NCBI RefSeq assembly: GCF_023544465.1
Contig: NZ_JALPVL010000003.1
Coordinates: 584,162-648,161, forward strand
DNA: 64,000 nt
Source of the DNA: Paractinoplanes maris
GTDB lineage: Bacteria > Actinomycetota > Actinomycetes > Mycobacteriales > Micromonosporaceae
Reading direction: 5' to 3'
Shown: piece after piece, positions 1 to 8,405 of the stretch
Position numbering within the stretch: the first letter of the stretch is position 1
How the letters are laid out: each line of letters begins with the position of its first letter
Translations under genes and position numbers: made by a program
The notes under the pieces: model-generated
What the model was told of the DNA's origin: nothing
The model's database searches: none
Seen by the model: only the letters and a program-made list of their open reading frames with translations

Positions 1-23
1 TCGTCGAGGGCGACGGCGAGCAG

Positions 24-914
24 GTGATAGACGAACAGCGCGTGAGCGTCCGCATCGAACCCCGCTTCGTCGAGGTCCCTGATGAGGTTGCCGCATGGGC
101 GCACGAGATCGGTAAAGAACAGGACCGGCTCGAGGCCGAGGGAAGACAGCGATTCTGGAACGGCAAGAATTATGCCGTCAAAGGGCTCACCATCAGCCGC
201 ACCATCGACGAAGAGCGCCCAGAGATCTGTCTGCAACTACAGGAATCGGACTATTTCACCTTCCTGGCCACCAAGGACCACGAACGCCACCTCTCCGATG
301 GCAGCACCTTACGAGGCAAATACATCGGAGACCGAGATTACGAAGACGTTCCGCCCTTCATGTCGTCGAGTTTCGGGACCAATGTGGCCCTGATCTCCGC
401 CGATGATCAGCTGATCGTTGCGCGCCGGAGCAATCATGTGGGCTCGAGACCGGGAGTGTGGAACTCGTCGGCGAACGAGGCGATGTCCCGCGACCTGGAC
501 CCCGACGGCCGGAATCCCCCGGACATCTATCGGGTCATGCGGCGCGGCATACGGGAGGAGCTCGGTGTCGATGAGCGGGAATATCTGCTGGAGCTCCTGG
601 CCATATCACTGGACACCGACATGCATCAGTGGGGAGCACTCTTCGTCGGCACCCTTCGCTCGATGAAGGGCAGTGAGGTCATTGCCAAACGAAGCCGCGG
701 CGTAGCCGACAAGTTCGAGAACACGGAACTCAAGCTCATCCCGTTCGATCCGGACTCGGTCTTCCGATTCATCGGCGAGGAGTGGGACCGAAACATGCTG
801 GCTCCCCACACGCCGGCCCTCTGCTATCTCGCCTTGGTCAACAAATTCGGCCGGCGCCAGGTCGAGAGAAAAGCGGAACGCGCTCTGAGGTCAGGCCGGC
901 CACGACAGGTTTGA
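24..914 (+). CDS. NUDIX-like hydrolase domain protein
   Basis: The protein has about 296 residues. Residues 115-260 look like a NUDIX fold. A stretched NUDIX box ends in RGIREELGV (about residues 174-182), which keeps the paired Glu residues and the final G-hydrophobic, while the canonical Arg-Glu is Arg-Gly and the spacing from the first Gly is longer than usual. NUDIX enzymes hydrolyse nucleoside diphosphates linked to another moiety; the substrate here cannot be read. The first 110 residues match no domain I recognise. The frame stays open to the left edge, so the GTG at 24 may not be the true start and the N-terminus may lie outside the window. Confidence 0.6.
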   Translation: MIDEQRVSVRIEPRFVEVPDEVAAWAHEIGKEQDRLEAEGRQRFWNGKNYAVKGLTISRTIDEERPEICLQLQESDYFTFLATKDHERHLSDGSTLRGKYIGDRDYEDVPPFMSSSFGTNVALISADDQLIVARRSNHVGSRPGVWNSSANEAMSRDLDPDGRNPPDIYRVMRRGIREELGVDEREYLLELLAISLDTDMHQWGALFVGTLRSMKGSEVIAKRSRGVADKFENTELKLIPFDPDSVFRFIGEEWDRNMLAPHTPALCYLALVNKFGRRQVERKAERALRSGRPRQV

Positions 915-967
915 CCCGTTGCCCGGACATCGGCACGAGCGGATGCCTGCGCACCAGGCCACGAAGG

Positions 968-1180
968 TCATTCCGGCCGAATGCTGGAATACTGGCGTCG
1001 GGCTTCGATCAGGACGGCGGTCAACTCCCGGGCGCGCGGCCCGTCGGCCTTGAGCGCGGCCTTGACGTGGTCACCGGCGTTGCTGACGGCGAACTGGAGC
1101 GCAGGCAACCGTTGTCGTCGCCCGGCACGATTGCCTTTGGTCTTCGAGCGCGTAGCGGCAAAGCGGATCGCAGCGTTGAG
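968..1180 (-). pseudogene. C-terminal remnant of an unidentified gene
   Basis: Read on the minus strand, this stretch has near-continuous G/C third positions typical of real genes here and ends at a TGA at 968-970. Its product tail reads roughly AALKADGPRARELTAVLIEA and then RRQYSSIRPE. Upstream (above about 1180) the frame runs into the oppositely oriented gene starting at 1233, and no plausible start or RBS is seen, so it looks like the tail of a gene whose front is lost. I do not recognise the family. The plus-strand reading of the same stretch has poor coding character, which is why the next gene is started at 1233. Confidence 0.35.
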
Positions 1181-1232
1181 CGGGAAAGGGGCATGTATTC
1201 GGTGTGCGGAAGGGTTGGCTGTCGAGGTGGCG

Positions 1233-2564
1233 ATGTTGCGTACGGTCGAATTTTGGCCGCAGACCGGCTTTGTGGACGCGCCGTGGATTGAGGATCCGGA
1301 CGAGGACGCGTTCGTGCGCAGCGCTCGGGGAATCGGCGAGTTGTACAGCGAGGGCGTACGCCCGACGCGGGTCCAGGCGCGACACTCCCAGCTGCGGCTG
1401 CACTGTTTCGACCACGAACCCGGACGCACCGACGTCGAGGTGATCGTGTTCACCGAGCCTGCCGAAGGATTCGAGATGGCCGGGGTATACCTGCCCGACG
1501 GGGTGGCAGCGCTGCCGGCGCCGGCCCGGGCGGCCCTGGTGCTGGACGTGATGCACGCCGCTGCGCTGCGAATGGCTCAAGCCCGGGGATGGGACCCCGA
1601 AGCGCTCGAGGCCGCCCGCGCCCACGTCGTTGCCCACGATCTGCGGTTCCGGTGGGTCGGACCGGCGAAGACGTCACCGGGACGTAAATATCTCGCCCGC
1701 CCGGTCTTCACCATCACCGACGACGGTTGGGGTCGAGGCGTCGTGGAGATCCGGCGGGTCGCGGACGACACGTTGGTCGCCTGCTCGGCCGAGATGGTCA
1801 CCGCCGGAGCCGCATCCGTCTTCCGCCGGGCCGCTGCCACGCTGCGCTGGCACGGCAGCACGACAGTGCAGATCGATCCTGACGAGGGACCGTGTGTCAC
1901 CGCGGTCGTGCCCCTGCCCGTGGTGAATGTCCGTGGTGAAGGCGCCAACTCCCCGGAGTCGGTGCCGCGGATCGTCGTGGTGGGCGGGGCGACCGACGAC
2001 GCCGTGCCCGACGTCTACGACACGGCACTGCATCTTCTCCTCGATGAGCTGAGCGAGCCGCAGTGGCTCACCTGGTGGTCCGCGGCGTCGGACGATGTCC
2101 TTGAGGTCTGGTACGACCTCGTGGTGGAGCATCCGGCACGGATCTCGGCCCGGCGCGGCGGCAACAAGCTACGGGTACGGATAGAACGTCCCTGCGCCGA
2201 CATCCTCGCGGCTCCCGACCACGTCGCTCTGGCCTACACCGACGTTCAGGACATGCTCGCCACGATTCGCCGACGCGCGAACCTCGGCACTCATCCCGAG
2301 CTGCCCGACCTCGAACAACTGAAGGTGGCGACCGCGGGCCAGATCGCTCAACGCGCTGCTCTCGTAAGCCGGATGACGAAGCTGGTGGACCGCCTGGCCG
2401 ACCGGTTGCCGGCCTGGCTCGTCATGTCGTTCCGAGCCGACCTCGATGAAGGAAGGCCCGCCGACACGATGTCGGTGCTGCGAGTTCAGCTCTCGCATCT
2501 CGACATCGAGCTGACCGACGCGGAACGAGCCGAGTTCGAAGCCCTGAGCGCGACCCAGCGTTAG
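1233..2564 (+). CDS. Hypothetical protein, 443 aa
   Basis: I do not recognise this protein. The ATG at 1233 has a GAGGTGG-type ribosome-binding site 3 bases upstream; in-frame codons before it (981-1232) lie over minus-strand coding remnant and are unlikely to be translated. The product is soluble, with no signal peptide or membrane segment, and mixes acidic and basic stretches. It contains a run of beta-rich sequence (about residues 30-300, with repeated Val/Ile-Arg strands) followed by a helical C-terminal third rich in Ala, Arg and Leu. Codon use is typical of the window. Its neighbours are a NUDIX protein and gene fragments, which give no functional clue. Confidence 0.6.
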   Translation: MLRTVEFWPQTGFVDAPWIEDPDEDAFVRSARGIGELYSEGVRPTRVQARHSQLRLHCFDHEPGRTDVEVIVFTEPAEGFEMAGVYLPDGVAALPAPARAALVLDVMHAAALRMAQARGWDPEALEAARAHVVAHDLRFRWVGPAKTSPGRKYLARPVFTITDDGWGRGVVEIRRVADDTLVACSAEMVTAGAASVFRRAAATLRWHGSTTVQIDPDEGPCVTAVVPLPVVNVRGEGANSPESVPRIVVVGGATDDAVPDVYDTALHLLLDELSEPQWLTWWSAASDDVLEVWYDLVVEHPARISARRGGNKLRVRIERPCADILAAPDHVALAYTDVQDMLATIRRRANLGTHPELPDLEQLKVATAGQIAQRAALVSRMTKLVDRLADRLPAWLVMSFRADLDEGRPADTMSVLRVQLSHLDIELTDAERAEFEALSATQR

Positions 2565-2644
2565 CCGCGACAGCGCCAGATGCTGACGTTCATGACGGGC
2601 CACCTGATGAGGACGTGCGTCACCATGGTGGAACACTGATCGTC

Positions 2645-2854
2645 ATGCCGAAGCGCGGACGCCCGCAGCGGACCCTTCTCGACCTCATTGTTGAAGCGCT
2701 GCAGCGCCGGCGCAGACGGCGCGACCAGCAGCAGCGTAAGCAGTACCGGCGACTGCATCCGCACGACCTGCCGGGAAACTCTGGCCGAGCGGGTGACAAC
2801 CGTCCGGTGTGGGACCGCCCGAACACCCGCCGACTCGGGGACAGCCCCGAGTAG
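2645..2854 (+). CDS. Possible small basic protein
   Basis: This frame of 69 codons starts MPKRGRPQRTLLDLIVEALQ and is followed by an Arg-rich run (RRRRRRDQQQRK). Third positions are mostly G or C, as in true genes of this window, and the opposite-strand frames look less protein-like. No good ribosome-binding site precedes the ATG, and I know no family for it. It lies between an unknown gene and a truncated dehydratase, so it may be part of a decaying segment. Confidence 0.3.
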   Translation: MPKRGRPQRTLLDLIVEALQRRRRRRDQQQRKQYRRLHPHDLPGNSGRAGDNRPVWDRPNTRRLGDSPE

Positions 2855-2917
2855 GTCTTCCGCGCTACCCCTCGCCGGATTGATCGACACTGCTGAGGTG
2901 ACTCGATGGCCGGGTAG

Positions 2918-3553
2918 ATTGACCGGATTCGGTCCTTCGGGGCGCGTCTCGAGCTGGTGGACGGCGACTTCGAGGTGGCCCGCGAACGGGCGGCGGCCAT
3001 CGCGCGTCAGCGCGGCGTCCGGTTGGTCGAGGACAGCCTTGACATCGAGACCTGCGAGGGTGCGGCGACCATCGGCCTGGAGTTGGCCGGCGCTCTGGCC
3101 GCCGGCGACGTCGTCCTGATCGCCCTCGGCGGCGGTGCCCTGGCCACCGGAGTCGGCCATGTCCTGAAAGCCCTGGCACCCGGGGTCGAGGTGGTCTGCG
3201 TGCAACCGCTCGGCGCACCGGCCTTGACGCTGTCCTGGCGCGCGCGCAGGGTCGTCACCACCGACTCGGTGGACACCATCGCCGACGGCGTGGCCGGCCG
3301 GTATCCCATCCCCGCGGTGCTGGACGACCTTCTCCAGGTGGCCGACGACGCGGTCCTCGTGCGTGAGGCATCGATCGTCACGGGGATGCGGCTGCTGCTG
3401 GAGTATGCCGGTCTGGTCGTCGAACCGTCGGCCGCTCTCGGCATCGCCGCCGTCCTCGAAGACCCGGACCGCTTCGCCGGCCGCCACGTGGTCACGATCA
3501 TCTGTGGAGGCAACGTCGACCTGGACGTCTACCACCGTTGGGTCACCCCCTGA
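2918..3553 (+). pseudogene. Threonine/serine dehydratase, 5'-truncated
   Basis: This matches the C-terminal two thirds of the PLP fold-type II threonine dehydratases. It starts at IDRIRSFGARLELVDGDFEV (the segment normally following the lysine-bearing domain), has the phosphate-binding loop as LGGGALATG, and ends in ICGGNVDLDVY, a typical family tail. The reading frame is closed by a TAG at 2915, and the first roughly 110 residues, including the SFKxRG motif with the PLP lysine, are missing in every frame upstream. Without that lysine it cannot be an active enzyme. An internal GTG at 2957 could allow a 198-residue product, but I regard this as a gene remnant. Confidence 0.75.
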
Positions 3554-3725
3554 CAGACCCCGGCTCAATCCATCCGGCACGGGGCTGCTTCACACCGAGT
3601 GACGTCCCAGCCCCCGGCGTCATGAGCGGGCAGCGAGCCGAAGGCTGAGGGCGCGTCGCGCTGAGTGAGATGCGCGAACAGTTCCCGGCGATCGAAGGGG
3701 TGGCTCGCGGAAATGGTGATGCCCG

Positions 3726-4859
3726 TCAAGCGTGGCGCAGCGGGCGGAAGAAGGCCCGCAAGTCGTCCACCAGCAGGTCGGGCACCTCGAGGGCCGGGAA
3801 ATGCCCACCCCGGTCGTGTTCGGCCCAGTAACGGATGTCGGGGTAGCGGCGCTCGGCCCACCGGCGGGACGGGTGGGGGACCTCGGCCGGGAAGAGGGAC
3901 GCGCCGACCGGGACCCGCACCGGGTCGGCGGTGGCTCCGGTGATCCAGCCCGACACCGTCGAGATGCTTTCGGCGTAGAGCCGGGCCGACGACGCCGCGG
4001 TGCCGGTCAGCCAATAGAGCGTGACCTGGTCGAGGATCTGGTCGTGGGTCAGCGGAGTATCGGCCCAGGCCAGCAGCTTCTCCCCCAGCCACGCGCACAG
4101 CCCGGCCGGCGAGTCCAGCAACGCGTACCCGATGGTCTGCGGCGCCGTGCGGTGCACCTCCGAGTAGGCCGACGACGTTCGCCCGCGTTCGCGCATCCGG
4201 GCCAGGGCCTCGCCTTCGGCGGCGGTGAGTTCGGCGTCCGGGTCCGGTCCGGCCAGCGGCGGTACGAGGTGCAGGCCCGCCACATGCGAGGCGTCGAGCA
4301 CACCGAGCATGCTGGAGACGCTGGTCCCCCAGTCGCTGCCGGCCGCGCCGTACCGCTGGTAGCCCAGGCCGGCCATCAGCTGCGCCCAGGCGGCGGCGAT
4401 GCGCTCGACTCCCCAGCCCGGCTCGGTGGGCCGGCCGCTGAACCCGTACCCGGGAAGGGACGGGATCACCACGTCGAACGCGTCCTCGGCGGAGCCACCG
4501 TGGCCGACCGGGTCGGTCAGCGGGCCGGCCAGCCCGACCAGCTCGAGCACCGAGCCGGGCCATCCGTGGGTCAGGATCAGCGGCAGGGCGCCCGGTTCGC
4601 GCGAGCGGGCGTGCAGCACATGGACTTTCACCCCGTCCAGCTCGACGAGGTACTGCGGGTAGGCGTTCAACCGGTCCTCGGCCGCCCGCCAGCGGTAGTC
4701 CGTCGCCCAGTGGCGGCACAGCTCGGCCACCACCTCGAGCGGGATGCCCTGGGTCGCCGGGGCCGGTTCGGGCCAGCGGGTGCGGGCGAGCCGGGCGCGC
4801 AGGTCGGCCAGGTCAGCTTCCCCCACGTACGCCTGGAAGGGTTCGAACCGCAGCGACAT
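3726..4859 (-). CDS. Epoxide hydrolase (EHN domain, alpha/beta fold)
   Basis: This 377-residue protein has the N-terminal epoxide hydrolase domain (about residues 1-105) followed by an alpha/beta-hydrolase fold. The oxyanion segment is HGWPGS (98-103), the nucleophile is Asp176 in GSDWG, and the general-base His is at 353 in RGGHFPALE. Length and motif order match the microsomal-type epoxide hydrolases common in actinomycetes, which open epoxides to diols through an alkyl-enzyme ester. The natural substrate is unknown. No signal peptide is present, so it acts in the cytoplasm. It is divergent from the deaminase at 4937. Confidence 0.88.
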   Translation of the reverse strand: MSLRFEPFQAYVGEADLADLRARLARTRWPEPAPATQGIPLEVVAELCRHWATDYRWRAAEDRLNAYPQYLVELDGVKVHVLHARSREPGALPLILTHGWPGSVLELVGLAGPLTDPVGHGGSAEDAFDVVIPSLPGYGFSGRPTEPGWGVERIAAAWAQLMAGLGYQRYGAAGSDWGTSVSSMLGVLDASHVAGLHLVPPLAGPDPDAELTAAEGEALARMRERGRTSSAYSEVHRTAPQTIGYALLDSPAGLCAWLGEKLLAWADTPLTHDQILDQVTLYWLTGTAASSARLYAESISTVSGWITGATADPVRVPVGASLFPAEVPHPSRRWAERRYPDIRYWAEHDRGGHFPALEVPDLLVDDLRAFFRPLRHA

Positions 4860-4936
4860 GCGCGCAGGCTACCGGGTACGGAAAGGGTGGGGGTTTATCG
4901 TGTGGCCTGTCCGCAATGAGGGGTGACGGGAGCGGA

Positions 4937-5368
4937 ATGGATGACGAGCGGTGGATGAGCCGTGCGGTGGAGCTGGCTCATCGGTCGCCGCGTTCGTCGA
5001 CGGCGTTCGCGGTGGGGGCCGTGATCGTGGACGGGCACGGCACCGAGCTCGCCCGCGGCTGGTCGCGTGATGTCGACCCGCTGGTCCACGCCGAGGAGTC
5101 GGCGCTGCTCCGGGCGGGTGACGACCTCGGCGGCACGACTCTCTACAGCAGCCTCGAACCGTGCTCGAAACGCTCCAGCCGGCCCGCCGCCACCTGCACC
5201 AACCTGATCATCGCGGCCGGCATCCCGCGCGTGGTGATCGCCTGGCGCGAGCCCGATCTGTTCGTGACGTGCGAGGGCGTGGCCCTGCTGACCGCCGCCG
5301 GCGTCCAGGTGGTCGAGTTGCCCGCCTTCGCGGAACGGGCCCGGGCCGCGAACACCCACCTGCTCTGA
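4937..5368 (+). CDS. CMP/dCMP-type zinc deaminase (RibD-deaminase-like)
   Basis: This 143-residue single-domain deaminase has zinc ligands His51 (HAEE, catalytic Glu53), Cys76 (EPCSKR) and Cys87. The wide spacing between the cysteines and the SLEPCSKRSSRPAATC form resemble the deaminase half of RibD rather than cytidine deaminase. There is no reductase domain, so it is either a stand-alone pyrimidine deaminase or one acting on another aminated heterocycle. I chose the ATG at 4937 because a GGGAG lies 6 bases upstream; an ATG at 4916 would add seven residues. Its stop lies 3 bases before the stop of the convergent gene at 5372. Confidence 0.8.
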   Translation: MDDERWMSRAVELAHRSPRSSTAFAVGAVIVDGHGTELARGWSRDVDPLVHAEESALLRAGDDLGGTTLYSSLEPCSKRSSRPAATCTNLIIAAGIPRVVIAWREPDLFVTCEGVALLTAAGVQVVELPAFAERARAANTHLL

Positions 5369-5371
5369 CCC

Positions 5372-5782
5372 TCAGTCCGGTCGCCGCAGGGCCTGGAACC
5401 GCCGGTCCGTCACTATCCACCGGGACTCGCGGCCGTCGAGCGCCCGCCTGACCAGGCCGGCGTCCTCGAACCAGGCCGGCCTGGTGAACCACAGGGCACC
5501 GTCGCCGGTCCTGGGCCAGAGACCGAGGCGCCTCAGCATCCGATCGGCGGCGTCGAAAGTGTCCTCGGTCGGCACCACATAGGCCTCGCCACCGGAGTCC
5601 TCGCAGCAGCTCCGGGTGTCGCAGACCGCCCACAGCACGGCGAACAGCCCGGCCAGTCCCCGATCGACGCAGGCCCCTTTCCCGTACGCCCGGACGTGCA
5701 CCTGCCGATGGCCGACCGCCAGGAGCCCGCCGTTGACCCGGCGGCACTCGGCACACAGCGGATGGGGACCGAGGAAGTTCAT
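5372..5782 (-). CDS. Hypothetical protein with cysteine pairs
   Basis: This 136-residue protein is of unknown function. The N-terminal part has CAEC (residues 10-13) and the middle has CDTRSCC (about 54-60), which together could bind a metal. The rest alternates acidic and aromatic residues, including LWFTRPAWFEDAG. There is no signal peptide or membrane segment. It reads leftward and lies downstream of the transporter operon at 5856-7342, separated from it by a strong hairpin at 5810-5842, so it probably has its own promoter. Confidence 0.55.
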   Translation of the reverse strand: MNFLGPHPLCAECRRVNGGLLAVGHRQVHVRAYGKGACVDRGLAGLFAVLWAVCDTRSCCEDSGGEAYVVPTEDTFDAADRMLRRLGLWPRTGDGALWFTRPAWFEDAGLVRRALDGRESRWIVTDRRFQALRRPD

Positions 5783-5809
5783 GGATCAACCGTGACATCG
5801 ATCCGCAAC

Positions 5810-5842
5810 GCTGCCCGGGTCGCCGTGGCGGACCCGGGCAGC
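5810..5842 (-). terminator. Perfect 12-bp hairpin after transporter operon
   Basis: GCTGCCCGGGTC (5810-5821) and GACCCGGGCAGC (5831-5842) are exact inverted copies around a 9-base loop. It lies just beyond the stop of the 32-residue membrane peptide, in the right place to end the transporter transcript. It has no U-tract, as is usual in high-GC actinomycetes. Confidence 0.7.
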
Positions 5843-5855
5843 GGGGTGACGCGGA

Positions 5856-5954
5856 CTACTGGAAGAGCTTGGCCGCGGTGATCGCGGTCTGGATGATGCC
5901 GTAGCCCAGCAGGACGGCCACCAGCAGCCAGGACAGGACGAGACGGGCGCTCAT
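5856..5954 (-). CDS. 32-aa membrane peptide, MFS transporter small subunit
   Basis: This peptide has one hydrophobic helix preceded by MSARL and ends in KLFQ (core LVLSWLLVAVLLGYGIIQT). Its ATG overlaps the transporter stop as ATGA, so translation is almost certainly coupled and production near one-to-one. Such single-helix peptides are known beside oxalate/formate-family MFS carriers and are called MFS transporter small subunits; their role is not established. A 12-bp hairpin follows the stop. It is easily missed because of its length, but its codon use is typical and it has no competing frame. Confidence 0.75.
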   Translation of the reverse strand: MSARLVLSWLLVAVLLGYGIIQTAITAAKLFQ

Positions 5955-7342
5955 GCCGCGACCTCCTTCGCACGCGTGGCCGGCTCGTGGTAACGCTCCG
6001 GGACCGGCCGGATCAACAGGTTGGCCACGAAGCCGATGACCAGGATGCCGACCATGGTGAACAGGGCCGGCTGGTAGGCCGAGCTGGTCAGCGTGCCCGG
6101 CTTGCCCTGGGCGTCCAGGAAGCCGTTGATGATCAGCGGCCCGGCCACTCCGGCGGCCGACCAGGCGGTCAGCAGACGGCCGTGGATGGCGCCCACCTGG
6201 AACGTTCCGAAAAGATCGCGCAGGTAGGCCGGGACGGTCGCGAAACCACCGCCGTAGAACGACAGGATGACCCCGGCCAGCAGGACGAACAGCGCCGTGG
6301 CGGCGTCGCCGACCGTGGCCAGCAACAGGTAGAGGATGACGCCGCCGCCCAGGTAGACCATGTAGATGGGCTTGCGGCCGATCAGGTCGGAGGTGGTCGA
6401 CCAGGCGAACCGGCCGGCCATGTTGAACAGCGACAGCACGCCGACGAAACCACCGGCCGCCGCGACGCTGACGCTGGAGATCCCCTCCGTACGGAAGAAG
6501 TCCTGGATCATCGGGCTGGCCTGCTCGAGGATGCCGATGCCGGCGGTCACGTTGCAGAACAGCACGATCCAGAGCAGCCAGAAGGCGCGGGTGCGGATGG
6601 CGTTGGCGGCCGAGACACTGGCCGTGGTGACCAGCGGCTTCGCCTTGACCGAGGCCGGGTCCCAGCCGTCGGGCTTCCAGTCGTCGGCCGGCACCCGCAT
6701 GTTGGCCACGCCGAACATCATGATCAAGAAGTAGGCGATGCCGAGCGTCAGGAACAGCGCGACCAGCGAGCTGCCCGAGGCGACCGAGGTGGCCACGTTG
6801 GGGTCGTAGCTGTCGTCGTAGAACGAGAGCAGTTGCCGCGAGGCCGGGCTGGCGATCAGCGCGCCGCCGCCGAAGCCCATGATGGCCAGACCGGTGGCCA
6901 GGCCGGGCCGGTCGGGGAACCACTTGATCAGCGTCGACACCGGCGAGATGTAGCCGATGCCGAGACCGATGCCGCCGACCACGCCGTAGCCGAGGTAGAC
7001 CAGCCACAGCTGCTTGGTGCTGATGCCGAGCGCGCTGATCAGGAAGCCGGCCGCCCAGAAGCAGGCCGACACGAACATCGCCTTGCGCGGGCCGTTGCGC
7101 TCGACCCAGGTGCCGCCGACCGCCGCCGACAGACCCAGCATCACGATCGCGATGCTGAAGATGATGCCGATGGAGGTTTGGCTGGCGTCGAAGTGTGAGA
7201 CGAAGGAGTTCTTGTAGACGCTCGTCGCGTAGACCTGGCCGATGCAGAGGTGCACCGACAGGGCCGCGGGCGGGATCAGCCAGCGGCTGAAGCCGGGCGG
7301 CGCCACGGAATGTGCGCGGTCGAGCCTGGTGAGCAGGGACAA
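5951..7342 (-). CDS. OFA-family MFS transporter (oxalate/formate antiporter type)
   Basis: This 463-residue, 12-helix major facilitator carrier has the OFA family look: HLCIGQVYATSVYKNSF in helix 1, GGIGLGIGYISPVSTLIKWF in helix 4, and FYGGGFATVPAYLRDLFG in helix 10. Family members exchange oxalate, formate or other small carboxylates; the substrate here is not determined. I place the start at the TTG at 7342, which has GGAGG 7 bases upstream, rather than at the TTG five codons earlier. The gene is coupled to the small membrane peptide at 5954. An imperfect hairpin at 7365-7395 precedes the start. Confidence 0.85.
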   Translation of the reverse strand: MSLLTRLDRAHSVAPPGFSRWLIPPAALSVHLCIGQVYATSVYKNSFVSHFDASQTSIGIIFSIAIVMLGLSAAVGGTWVERNGPRKAMFVSACFWAAGFLISALGISTKQLWLVYLGYGVVGGIGLGIGYISPVSTLIKWFPDRPGLATGLAIMGFGGGALIASPASRQLLSFYDDSYDPNVATSVASGSSLVALFLTLGIAYFLIMMFGVANMRVPADDWKPDGWDPASVKAKPLVTTASVSAANAIRTRAFWLLWIVLFCNVTAGIGILEQASPMIQDFFRTEGISSVSVAAAGGFVGVLSLFNMAGRFAWSTTSDLIGRKPIYMVYLGGGVILYLLLATVGDAATALFVLLAGVILSFYGGGFATVPAYLRDLFGTFQVGAIHGRLLTAWSAAGVAGPLIINGFLDAQGKPGTLTSSAYQPALFTMVGILVIGFVANLLIRPVPERYHEPATRAKEVAA

Positions 7343-7364
7343 GGTGGCGCCTCCCAACCCCGGT

Positions 7365-7395
7365 GGAGGGTATCGATCTTCATGATCGACCCTCC
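7365..7395 (-). terminator. Hairpin between hydrolase and MFS genes
   Basis: GGAGGGTATCGATC (7365-7378) pairs with GATCGACCCTCC (7384-7395), leaving a 2-base bulge and a 5-base loop. It lies downstream of the alpha/beta hydrolase stop and about 20 bases upstream of the transporter start, so it may end the first transcript or attenuate entry into the second. Confidence 0.5.
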
Positions 7396-7418
7396 GGCCC
7401 GGGGCGGCAACCGGAGAC

Positions 7419-8285
7419 TCAGCGCCGGGTGTTGGCGACGATCGCGTCGATGATCGTGGGCCAGAGCGGCTGCGGCAGATCGTGCCCCATCCCGGGGATG
7501 ACCAGCAGCTCGGCGCCGGGGACGGCGGCCGCCGTGGCCCGTCCGCCGCTCACGTTGATCAGCGGGTCGTCCTCGCCGTGGATGACCAGCGTGGGCACGG
7601 TGACCGAGGCCAGCGCGGCTGTCCGGTCGGGCGAGGCGACGATCGCCGCGTACTGCCGGCGGACGCCGGCCGGGCCGTAGCTGCGCTCGAATTTCGCGGT
7701 GGCCCGCCGCTGCACCTCGGCCTCGGCCGTGGGATAGCCGGGCGAGCCGATGACCCGGGATGTGGCGATCGACCCGGCGATGATCTCCTCGCGGGTCGTG
7801 GCGGGCGGCCGCATCAGGGCGGCCGCGGCCTCCGGCGTCGCCTGGCCGACCGCCCGGTCGCCGGTCATCGACATGATCGAGCAGAGGCTGGCCACCAGGT
7901 CGGGGTGGTCGATCGTCAACTGCTGGGCGACCATGCCGCCCATCGAGACACCGACCACGTGCACCGGCTCGAGAGCGAGCTCCTTGATCAAGGCCGCGGT
8001 GTCGGCGGCCAGATCGCTGAGCAGGTAGGGCGCCGTGGCCAGGTCACCGCCGAAGATCGCGGCCAGGTCGGGCGGGGGCAGGTCGTCGAACGCCGTGGAC
8101 AGTCCCGCGTCGCGGTTGTCGAAGCGCACGACGTGGAAGCCGTGCCCGGCCAGCTCGTCGACGAAGCCCGCCGGCCAGTCGATGAGCTGTGCACCCAGAC
8201 CCATGATGAGCAGCAGGTCCGGGTCGTCCGGGCTCCCCGCCGTCTCATACCGCAGATCGATCCCGTTGGCCCGCACGTCCGGCAC
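7419..8285 (-). CDS. Alpha/beta-fold hydrolase
   Basis: This 288-residue protein is an alpha/beta hydrolase with nucleophile Ser114 in GVSMGG, an acid in HGEDDP and a base His268 in GMGHD. The N-terminal part has MGLGAQLIDW (oxyanion loop) and FDNRDAGLS, both typical of the esterase/haloperoxidase-like group. The start is set at the GTG at 8285, which has GGGGAAGGGG 6 bases upstream; an ATG 12 codons earlier has no such site. The substrate is unknown. It is divergent from an ArsR/AHSA1 pair, with a palindrome at 8373-8382 in the shared control region. Confidence 0.8.
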   Translation of the reverse strand: MPDVRANGIDLRYETAGSPDDPDLLLIMGLGAQLIDWPAGFVDELAGHGFHVVRFDNRDAGLSTAFDDLPPPDLAAIFGGDLATAPYLLSDLAADTAALIKELALEPVHVVGVSMGGMVAQQLTIDHPDLVASLCSIMSMTGDRAVGQATPEAAAALMRPPATTREEIIAGSIATSRVIGSPGYPTAEAEVQRRATAKFERSYGPAGVRRQYAAIVASPDRTAALASVTVPTLVIHGEDDPLINVSGGRATAAAVPGAELLVIPGMGHDLPQPLWPTIIDAIVANTRR

Positions 8286-8372
8286 GTGATTCCCCTTCCC
8301 CAGCGCGTTCTCGATCAGCATGCCGCATCGCCCCGGAACGGCCATCGGCGGAACCACCAGTTTCAGCGCTCG

Positions 8373-8382
8373 CTTATATAAG
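8373..8382. promoter_or_regulatory. CTTATATAAG palindrome upstream of arsR-like gene
   Basis: This is a perfect 10-bp palindrome made almost entirely of A/T in very GC-rich DNA, 23 bases before the GTG of the ArsR regulator and 87 bases before the divergent hydrolase start. It could serve as the -10 region of the regulator and as its own operator. This is inferred from position and composition only. Confidence 0.5.
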
Positions 8383-8405
8383 GGTCAGCTGATACCGTAC
8401 GTCTC

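Noticed and set aside
3565..3722. Minus-strand frame continuing past the epoxide hydrolase end with fair G/C third positions
   Set aside because: Short, no start, no recognisable product; G/C bias is weaker than in true genes and could be chance.
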